This document shows, one piece after another, positions 1 through 6,477 of a DNA stretch of 6,477 nt. The stretch lies in assembly GCA_017646225.1 (NCBI GenBank), contig JAGCMZ010000010.1, positions 1-6,477 of the forward strand, read 5' to 3'. A program made the translations under genes and the position numbers. The DNA comes from Paludibacteraceae bacterium. GTDB lineage: Bacteria > Bacteroidota > Bacteroidia > Bacteroidales > Paludibacteraceae. Numbering within the stretch: position 1 is the first letter of the stretch; each line of letters opens with the position of its first letter. Under the pieces are notes generated by a model. The model saw nothing but the letters and a program-made list of their open reading frames with translations, was not told where the DNA came from and did no database searches.

Positions 1-1
1 G

Positions 2-496
2 ATTGCAGCAGAACCTGCATCTTGTCCTAAACTTACACGTGGTAAATTTAGCTACGACTTTGGTGATACAGAAGGTTATACTCCGCTTATCCCTATGTAT
101 ACGCTGGGTCATGAATTCCAACCTGCTAGTATTCACGCAGGTGGTTTAAGATACCACGGTGCGGGCAATGTGGTAAGCCAATTAAGAAAAGATGGCTACA
201 TTGAGGCACAAGATGTACATCAAGATGAAACCTTTAAGGCTGGTATCTTGTTCTCGCAAGCAGAAGGTATTATTCCTGCTCCAGAATCGACACATGCTAT
301 TGCAGTGGCTATTCGTGAAGCGTTGAAGGCTAAAGAAGAAGGTAAAGAAAAAGTGATCTTATTCCAACTTTCTGGACACGGTTTGATTGATATGATGTCT
401 TACGAGAAATACTTGCACGGCGGTCTAACAAATTATGAGGTGCCTCAAGATTTAATAGACGATAGCATTGCTAAAATACAATCGTTGCAACCTTAA
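2..496 (+). CDS. trpB: TrpB2-type tryptophan synthase beta-like PLP enzyme, C-terminal fragment
   Basis: This is the last 164 residues of a PLP-dependent enzyme; the reading frame is open from base 2 and the N-terminus lies outside the window. The family makes L-tryptophan from indole and serine in the cytoplasm. Visible motifs, numbered in the fragment, are LGHEFQP (35-41), HAGGLRYHG (45-53), EGIIPAPESTHAI (88-100) and LSGHGLIDM (123-131). The HAGGLRYHG segment and the His in SGHG, where classical TrpB has SGRGDKD, point to the TrpB2 (TrpB-related) subfamily rather than the TrpA-partnered TrpB1. The PLP lysine would lie upstream and is not visible. The stop codon TAA (494-496) overlaps the stop of the convergent OstA gene. 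A likely terminator starts 23 nt downstream. Family assignment is firm; the true substrate and whether a trpA gene is nearby cannot be judged here. Confidence 0.93.
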   Translation: MAAEPASCPKLTRGKFSYDFGDTEGYTPLIPMYTLGHEFQPASIHAGGLRYHGAGNVVSQLRKDGYIEAQDVHQDETFKAGILFSQAEGIIPAPESTHAIAVAIREALKAKEEGKEKVILFQLSGHGLIDMMSYEKYLHGGLTNYEVPQDLIDDSIAKIQSLQP

Positions 497-2103
497 TCGG
501 TGCGTTGACGTTTCTTACGAACCTTGACTGCAGCTTCGTCTGCTTTCAAGGTTTCTTTGTTTTTGGGGATGTAGATATCCGTTTTGCTGGTAGGACGTAA
601 ATAGTGATAGTCTTTGAATCCACCCAAACGTGTTACATTGGTGTCGTTTATTTTTTTGGGTGTGTGAAGCGTTCCGTTTGAGTTAGGTGTCATAACCAAA
701 CGTTTGATTTTATTGTCTTCTGTAAAGTACATGAACAACTCACTGCTCTCGGCTTTATTAATGCCTACATACGATCGTTCTGCATGGGCATCCACCTGGG
801 TGCTGTCTTGTTCTTCTTCGATAAAATAGACAGAAAGGGCATTGCCACTGACATCGGCTTTGTACAGTTTGCTGTTGTTGATATAGCCGATGATGTTCTT
901 ACCCGATACTTGGTTGATGGCATTGCTATCTACTCGCTGAAAGATAAAAGCATTTTGATCTAATTCAATACGTTCTACCTCTTGGTTGGCTAGGTAGACC
1001 ATAATTTCGTTACCTGTAAACTGGTTGCTATCGTTCCATAGTATAGGGCTGCCGTATAAGCGCAATGTTGAATCTAAACTGCTGTAGTAGGCTGAATCGC
1101 AGATACTCTGAAAATCGACATCCCAAGCTTGTACGTTGTAGTAGGTTTTGATGTATTGAACAGAGTCGTTGTCGTAATAAAACATGGAGTCTGCTGCAAC
1201 AAAGAGCGTGTCGTTGCTTTGTTGGTCGTAATGCATGAGGGTGGGGATTTGGGTAATGAGCGCCGATTTAAGGCTGTCATTGTACCATCCGTAATTACCT
1301 GTAATGATGATTTGTTGCGCCGTATCGTTTAACTGAACATTGCTGAAACCTTCGGAAAGGTGGATGTTATGGTCGTGAAAAAGGGTGTCGGCTGTGATAT
1401 GGTGCCCCTCTAAGTCGTTTACGTACGAGTTGAGTGTCATCTCTGCCTGATCTTTTTCTGTATCGTACCATCCCAATTCGGAATAGATATGGGTGCTATC
1501 TTCGTAAATGATATCTGAAGGTCCTAAGATAGTTGCTATCTTGGTTATACTTTCATAGTGAAGTGTATCGGAGGTTAATACAAAATCGGGGTTGGTGAGC
1601 ACTACATCGTATTGAAATACGGCCAGTTCTTTTTTAGGATAATAGTTGCCGTTGATGGAGGTTAAAACATTGTCTTTGTCGACGATGCGACCGCCTTCAA
1701 AATAGTAACCCATATCCAATTTGCGGTCGTAGTTGAGCGAGTCGGTATACAAGGTTGCATCTTTGTTTTCCATGCGAACATTGTGGCGAAGCTTAGCCAG
1801 TCTCTTTTCGCCGTCGTAGTAAAGAATATCGCCGTAAATAAAGAGCGTGTCCGCTTGTATCATGCGGATATTTCCCGTAGCAACGATGTAGTTGGTTTTG
1901 TCGTAAAAGTAGGCACTGTCGCAAAACATAATCATGTCATCGTGCCTAAATTTGACATTACCATTTAGAATTTGACAGTCTGGCCAGCGCTCGTTGTCAA
2001 ACTCTAATCTATCGGAATGGTCTAAGTAGATAAGGGTCTTTTGACTCCATGCAAATGCAGCCAACAAACAAAACAAGAGAAGGATGCTGTATTGCCTTTT
2101 CAT
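493..2103 (-). CDS. OstA/LptA-like exported protein of the Bacteroidota type
   Basis: A 536-residue exported protein of the OstA (organic solvent tolerance/LptA-like) superfamily, whose members form beta-jellyroll bridges carrying LPS between inner and outer membranes. Residues 1-20 are a signal peptide (KR, then a hydrophobic core, then A-W-S before Q21). The mature protein shows a repeated D-[ST]-x-x-[YF] element at about 30-residue spacing: DSAYFYD (62), DILYYDG (92), DSLNYDR (121), DTLHYES (179), DTLFHDH (239), DSMFYYD (305), DSAYYSS (336). The repeats run to about residue 410. GNVKF (48-52) and GNIRM (77-81) are typical OstA strands. The C-terminus ends in a basic tail (KVRKKRQRTD). The protein is much longer than E. 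coli LptA (about 185 residues) and no LptD barrel region is evident. It is the last gene of the operon, 6 nt after the SurA-like gene. A precise Lpt role is inferred from fold and neighbours. Confidence 0.86.
   Translation of the reverse strand: MKRQYSILLLFCLLAAFAWSQKTLIYLDHSDRLEFDNERWPDCQILNGNVKFRHDDMIMFCDSAYFYDKTNYIVATGNIRMIQADTLFIYGDILYYDGEKRLAKLRHNVRMENKDATLYTDSLNYDRKLDMGYYFEGGRIVDKDNVLTSINGNYYPKKELAVFQYDVVLTNPDFVLTSDTLHYESITKIATILGPSDIIYEDSTHIYSELGWYDTEKDQAEMTLNSYVNDLEGHHITADTLFHDHNIHLSEGFSNVQLNDTAQQIIITGNYGWYNDSLKSALITQIPTLMHYDQQSNDTLFVAADSMFYYDNDSVQYIKTYYNVQAWDVDFQSICDSAYYSSLDSTLRLYGSPILWNDSNQFTGNEIMVYLANQEVERIELDQNAFIFQRVDSNAINQVSGKNIIGYINNSKLYKADVSGNALSVYFIEEEQDSTQVDAHAERSYVGINKAESSELFMYFTEDNKIKRLVMTPNSNGTLHTPKKINDTNVTRLGGFKDYHYLRPTSKTDIYIPKNKETLKADEAAVKVRKKRQRTD
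520..564 (+). terminator. Candidate rho-independent terminator for the trpB2 gene, inside the OstA coding sequence
   Basis: On the + strand AACCTTGA (520-527) pairs perfectly with TCAAGGTT (546-553). Inside this, GCAG (530-533) pairs with CTGC (540-543) around the six-base loop CTTCGT, with a 2x2 mismatch (CT against TT) between the two stems. G519 and T554 could add a wobble pair. The 3' arm is followed by TCTTTGTTTTT (554-564), 9 T in 11. It lies 23 nt after the trpB2 stop codon. On the - strand the same hairpin is followed by CGTAAGAAACG, with no T tract, so termination should be one-way. The bases also encode the C-terminal residues around ETLKADEAAVKV of the OstA protein. Confidence 0.62.
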
Positions 2104-2109
2104 GGTTTG

Positions 2110-3459
2110 TTATTTGATCCAATGAGGGAATTGGAAATTACAATCGCGGTATTCTGGAGCAATGTAGATGTAGGTGTCTTTTTGTTTTTCAAGAATCCAT
2201 TTTTCCAGTTCTTCTTGGTTGCGCTTGCCTGTAACCATGTCTTTTAATAGTTGGTAGTCGGTGTCAGGGTGCGCACGGTGAGCCTTGATACGCGATTTAA
2301 GGCGTACAATGGCAATGCGTTCTTTGTTTTTCTCGTCTGTGTAGGAGAAAGGTTTTGAAATTTCGCCAACCTCCATGCTGTAAATGGCTTTGGCAACTTC
2401 GGCAGGTAATTCTTGCAACTCAAATTTGGTGGTGCCATTTTTCATGTTGATCATGGTACCTTCGTTTTGTTGCGACATTTCGTCTTCTGAATATTGCAAT
2501 GCGCAGTCGGGGAAACTAATATTGCCCAATCTGATTTCTTGCGATAAACTGTCTAGGCGTTGGGTGGCTTCTACACGTTCTGCATAACCAATTTTAGGAG
2601 TTAGCAAAATGTGACGGCAGTTTACTTGGTCGTTTTTGCGCTCGATAAGTTGGATGATGTGATAGCCAAATTCTGATTCAACAATGCGAGATACTTTTTT
2701 AGGGTCGTACAAAGCAAAAGCCGTGTTGGCAAATTCGGGCACCAGTTTGCCACGTGTCATAAAACCTAGTTCGCCACCTTGTAGAGCGCTTCCGCGGTCT
2801 TCTGAGTACAAAATGGCCAGTGTTGAGAATTCGTATTGACCCGATTCTACTTTTTCGCGAAAATCGCGTAGCTGACTTTTAATGCGTTCTTCTTCGGCTA
2901 GGGTAACGCGAGGTGAAATGCTCACAATTTGCACTTCAACCTGTTCGGGAATCATGGGAATACTGTCTTTTGGGAATGTGTTATAGAAACGCTTGATATC
3001 GGCAGGAGTAATGCGTACATCGCTAAAAATAGTACGTTGCATTTCTTGTGCCAACAATTGGTCGTGTATGGCGGTAGTCATGGTAGAACGAATTTCTGCC
3101 ATGGGTTTCTTAAAGTATTCTTCTACTTTTTCTTTCGAACCAATTTGGCTGATAAAGTAACGGATGCGTGCTTCTACTTGTTGGTTGACCGATGTTTCTG
3201 GAACGCTAATACTGTCTAATTTAGCCTGTGCAATAAAAAGCTTTTGCAAGGCAATGTTTTCTGGAATAACGCAATAGGGATCGCCTTCTATGGTTTCTTT
3301 TTCGTATTTGCGTCGTGCAATTTCTGTTTCAATGTCAGATTGCAAAATGGGTTCGTCGCCAACTACCCAAAGTGCTTGGTCGATGATGGCGTTATTGGCC
3401 CAACAAGCAAAGCTTGTTATGCAGAATAGAAATAGAATGTATATTTTTTGCATGTGCAT
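2110..3459 (-). CDS. SurA-like periplasmic peptidyl-prolyl isomerase with two parvulin domains
   Basis: A 449-residue exported chaperone/PPIase of the SurA type. A signal peptide covers about residues 1-21 (C-W-A before N22). A SurA-N-like chaperone region follows (about 25-165), opening with the motif LWVVGDEPILQSDIETEI. Parvulin domain 1 (about 173-274) has YSED (219-222 region), GGELGF (228-233) and FGYHIIQL (264-271). Domain 2 (about 277-388) has CRHILL (281-286) and YSED (323-326), but NEGTMINM replaces the Gly-Gly loop and the terminal GYHI motif is absent. The C-terminal helix and strand (about 405-435) resemble the SurA C-terminal element. Its ATG overlaps the upstream lipoprotein stop as TAATG; a second ATG two codons on (MQKI) is an equally possible start. 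Predicted role: escorting outer-membrane proteins in the periplasm. It has the same general architecture as E. coli SurA (428 residues), but orthology is not proven. Confidence 0.9.
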   Translation of the reverse strand: MHMQKIYILFLFCITSFACWANNAIIDQALWVVGDEPILQSDIETEIARRKYEKETIEGDPYCVIPENIALQKLFIAQAKLDSISVPETSVNQQVEARIRYFISQIGSKEKVEEYFKKPMAEIRSTMTTAIHDQLLAQEMQRTIFSDVRITPADIKRFYNTFPKDSIPMIPEQVEVQIVSISPRVTLAEEERIKSQLRDFREKVESGQYEFSTLAILYSEDRGSALQGGELGFMTRGKLVPEFANTAFALYDPKKVSRIVESEFGYHIIQLIERKNDQVNCRHILLTPKIGYAERVEATQRLDSLSQEIRLGNISFPDCALQYSEDEMSQQNEGTMINMKNGTTKFELQELPAEVAKAIYSMEVGEISKPFSYTDEKNKERIAIVRLKSRIKAHRAHPDTDYQLLKDMVTGKRNQEELEKWILEKQKDTYIYIAPEYRDCNFQFPHWIK

Positions 3460-4313
3460 TATTCGTTATCGAAAAAAATAATATCGCCGTTTTCGACAGC
3501 ATTATCGTACAAGGATTGCTGGAACTGATTGATGAATCGATTTTTTTCTTGGTTTAGCAAGATGTTGTGCAATTCGGGTTGAATCATTTCGTATGGTTGA
3601 GGTGTTCCTGCATTGCATTTTCCGGTGATACGAAGATAATAGGTAAAGCCTTCTTTATTTTGTATAACCGTTCCACGTGTTAAGATAGGGTCGTTAGAGT
3701 CTAAATGCTCGGGCAACATGCTTGCAATTTTGTTATACGGTGTCCATCCTTCTAAAAAGAATTCGTGTTGTACAGCATGTTGTGTGCAATAACCCATTAT
3801 GTTTTCTAGGTTCTCGTCTGTGGTGTTGGATAACCACTTTTTTAGTTCGTCTTGGTTGGTCTCTGATGTGGCTACCTTGATAAAGATTCCTTTAATAACC
3901 GCCTCGTTTAAGGGAAACAGTGCTTTGTGTTTTTCGTAATAGGAGATTAGGGAATCTTCTGCGACATCTTCTAACTTCTCGGCAATGAGTTGTTGTTGGT
4001 ATTGGTTGATGGTTAGTTCTTTTCGGTACGACTCTGTCATTTCCTTGATTTCTTCGCTCTTTCCGACATTATCGTAGGCCATTTTATACATCAGTACTCG
4101 CGTAACCCATTGTTTTTTGTAGGTTTCTATCAAATACAAACTATCGCTTGGATTGATGCCTTTGGGGATAAATTCATCAATTTCGTCTTGGTACAAAATC
4201 TCTCCGTTAACTTCCAAAATAGCATCGCGGGTAAAATCGCGCAGCGTTTGCTGACAAGCTGTTGTGCCCATCAAGATGCCGATAACGATAGCTATGTAGG
4301 ATAGTTTTTTCAT
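3459..4313 (-). CDS. Predicted lipoprotein, SurA-N-like chaperone without a PPIase active site
   Basis: A 284-residue protein with a type II signal peptide: KK, a hydrophobic stretch 4-16, then T-T-A-C with Cys20 as the likely lipidated residue. The lipobox is weak because position -3 is Thr rather than Leu/Val/Ile. Residues 31-50 (AILEVNGEILYQDEIDEF) match the SurA-N opening motif seen in both neighbouring PPIases, and 60-130 are helical with the usual SYYEKHKALFPL segment before a domain boundary. Where a parvulin would start, the sequence reads VIKGIFIKV (139-147) with no HIL motif, and no GG-loop or GYHI follows, so catalysis is unlikely. The C-terminal helix and strand (about 243-282) resemble those of the neighbours. 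It is sandwiched between two PPIases with an ATGA and a TAATG overlap, which suggests it works with them as a membrane-anchored chaperone. That role is inferred. Confidence 0.82.
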   Translation of the reverse strand: MKKLSYIAIVIGILMGTTACQQTLRDFTRDAILEVNGEILYQDEIDEFIPKGINPSDSLYLIETYKKQWVTRVLMYKMAYDNVGKSEEIKEMTESYRKELTINQYQQQLIAEKLEDVAEDSLISYYEKHKALFPLNEAVIKGIFIKVATSETNQDELKKWLSNTTDENLENIMGYCTQHAVQHEFFLEGWTPYNKIASMLPEHLDSNDPILTRGTVIQNKEGFTYYLRITGKCNAGTPQPYEMIQPELHNILLNQEKNRFINQFQQSLYDNAVENGDIIFFDNE

Positions 4314-5829
4314 TTGATTTTGTTAAGTACGTCGTAATTAATGCTTACTTCGTATTTTTCATGCAGACTAGCTAGCCATTGTTCTTCTAGGTAGGTTTGA
4401 TAATCGTTCACTACGGGGCCTTTGTTGTAAGTGTAGTCTGCGGGATAATTTTCTTTGTTGTTTTCAAAGAATTGTTTCAAACCTTCTTTGTCTTTAGAGG
4501 CTTTGCTCCAAATTAGGTCGTTGCAAATATTGAAAAGAAGAATGCCTTCTTTGTATTCGTTCATCAACATGCCAAATTCGGGATACTTGCTTTCTAGGTG
4601 CTTGTTTTCGTATTGATAGATGCTATAATTGATAAAATCGTTTATAGAATCGTTTCCGTGAGGCCTTTCTTGGCAGAACTTGTCCAAATCTTCTTGAGTA
4701 AGTACTTGGTCGGCAAAGGTGGCAATTATGCCCGCTTTTTTGCTCTTTTTGAATTTGTACTCTTTTTTAAGTTTGTCGACAAAACTTTGGTGAATTTCTG
4801 CACGACGTTCATCCATGTTAATTTGTGTATTAATCATGGGACGGTATTCGTATAAGGAACAAACAGGGCGTTTGTCAAGCAATTGGAAGATGTGCCATCC
4901 GTATGGAGCATGCACAGGTTCGCTAATTTCTCCAATTTCGGTAAGGGCAAATGCAGCGTTTTCTATCCATGGATTGCTCATGCCAATGCCCAACCAAGGA
5001 AGTTTTCCGCCTTTGGCAGCGGTGTCATCTTCTGAATTATTGCGTGCCATTGCGGCAAAGTCGGCACCTTCTAGCAGTGTTTGGTACAATTTCATAACAA
5101 CCGCTTCGATGGCAATTCGTTGCGTAGAATCGGCGTATTCGGGGATGGCTTTAAAAATGTGAGCCAATTGTACCTCGCCTTTGGAAGGACGACGATTGTG
5201 TAATTTGATGATGTGGTAGCCAAATGAGGTGCGAATGGGTTGGCTAATTTCGCCTACCTTTAAATTATAGGCAGCTCTTTCAAAAGGATAAACAAATTGT
5301 CCGCCTGTGGTATATCCTAAGTAACCTTTGTTTTCTACTACCGATGGGTCTTCTGAAACTTCGACAGCGACTTTAGCAAAGTCTTCTTTTTTTAGGCGTT
5401 TGCGTGCCTTTTGTGCTTTCTCTAGGGCAAGAGGAGCTTCGTTGGGGAAGTCAATACGGAATAAGATATGACTCACCTCGATATCTTCCAAAAAGTGCTT
5501 GTATGCTTCCTGTACTAGCTCGTTACGTTTTACGCTATCGGTTAGATAGGGACCAACTAGTTGTTGGCGATAGCCTTGCAACTCGTTTTGGAAGGCAGAT
5601 ACGGTGTCGTATTGTTGGGCGTATGCTTCTTCAACTTTTAATTTAAAGTTGACAAACATATTGATGTAATCGGCGCGCGATAACTGCTGAGCTTGATTTT
5701 GGTTGTTTTTTTGGTAATAATACTCAAACTCGTCTACCGAAATTGCTTTGTTATTTATGGTAACAAGGGTTTGAGCTACAGCCCATGCTGTAGTCAAACC
5801 CATGCAAAGTATCAGGAATATTCTTTTCA

Positions 5830-5830
<1 letters not shown>
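4310..5830 (-). CDS. Exported peptidyl-prolyl isomerase with two intact parvulin (PpiC-type) domains
   Basis: A 506-residue exported PPIase. The signal peptide is residues 1-19 with A-V-A before Q20. A SurA-N-like region (21-115) begins TLVTINNKAISVDEFEYY. Parvulin domain 1 (about 116-212) has VSHILF with His121, a SEDPS loop (159-163), GYLGYTTGG (169-177) and FGYHIIKL with His206. Domain 2 (about 217-319) has LAHIF with His224, NSEDD (265-269), GGKLPWLG (274-281) and YGWHIFQL with His313. Both therefore keep both active-site histidines. Residues about 365-470 look like a second SurA-N-like lobe (QVLTQEDLDKF; EYKEGILLFN), and 475-505 form the family's usual terminal helix and strand (DYQTYLEEQW to NYDVL). 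It is the first envelope gene after guaB, with a TAATG overlap and a Shine-Dalgarno-like GAGGAG. It probably acts in the periplasm on outer-membrane proteins; clients are unknown. Confidence 0.92.

Positions 5831-6477
<647 letters not shown>

Noticed and set aside
436..447. Inverted repeat TGAGG-TG-CCTCA near the end of trpB2 as a possible - strand terminator
   Set aside because: The loop would be only two bases, the stem is short, and no T tract follows on the - strand.
484..491. Palindrome GTTGCAAC just before the trpB2 stop
   Set aside because: A single eight-base palindrome inside coding sequence is expected by chance and has no second copy or associated motif here.
2929..3219. 96-codon open frame on the + strand, rich in Phe and aromatic residues
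   Set aside because: It is antisense to the SurA-N-like region; its composition is what reverse reading of Lys/Glu codons gives, and no start signal was seen.
3472..3478. Run of seven A (seven T on the coding strand) near the end of the lipoprotein gene, as a possible slippage site or terminator
   Set aside because: No stem precedes it on the - strand, the frame is intact, and it simply encodes consecutive Ile and Phe codons.
4815..5162. 115-codon open frame on the + strand
   Set aside because: It is antisense to the conserved parvulin region of the 506-residue PPIase, shows no recognisable motif, and is best explained as a shadow of that gene.

Overview
The window looks like a piece of a Bacteroidota chromosome, probably Bacteroidales. 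The grounds are gene content (an IMP dehydrogenase gene followed by a run of parvulin/SurA-like genes and a Bacteroidota-type OstA protein), moderate-to-low GC, mostly A-rich start contexts without Shine-Dalgarno sites, and two signal peptides that put Gln directly after the cleavage site. It is almost completely coding: both ends are cut genes, the largest gap between genes is 6 nt, and no mobile element, CRISPR array or RNA gene was seen.

Left end, + strand (2-496): the C-terminal 164 residues of a TrpB2-type tryptophan synthase beta-like enzyme. It meets the next gene tail to tail, and the two stop codons share the bases TTAA. A good candidate rho-independent terminator for this gene lies inside the 3' coding end of its neighbour.

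Rest of the window, - strand, read from right to left: the C-terminal 215 residues of guaB (IMP dehydrogenase), then four envelope genes. These are a 506-residue exported PPIase with two intact-looking parvulin domains, a 284-residue predicted lipoprotein with a SurA-like fold and no recognisable PPIase active site, a 449-residue SurA-like PPIase with two partly degenerate parvulin domains, and a 536-residue OstA/LptA-like protein. Junctions are TAATG, ATGA, TAATG and a 6-nt gap, so this is very probably one translationally coupled operon.

Functionally, the four exported proteins form a plausible outer-membrane biogenesis module. Three SurA-family chaperones would escort outer-membrane proteins through the periplasm, and the OstA protein would belong to the LPS/lipid transport (Lpt-like) pathway. 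guaB supplies GMP precursors and is probably just the upstream transcription partner. The layout appears to be an ordinary conserved cluster rather than a new system. The points most worth a second look are the terminator embedded in coding sequence, the graded loss of catalytic residues across three paralogous chaperones, and the regular repeat of about 30 residues in the OstA protein.
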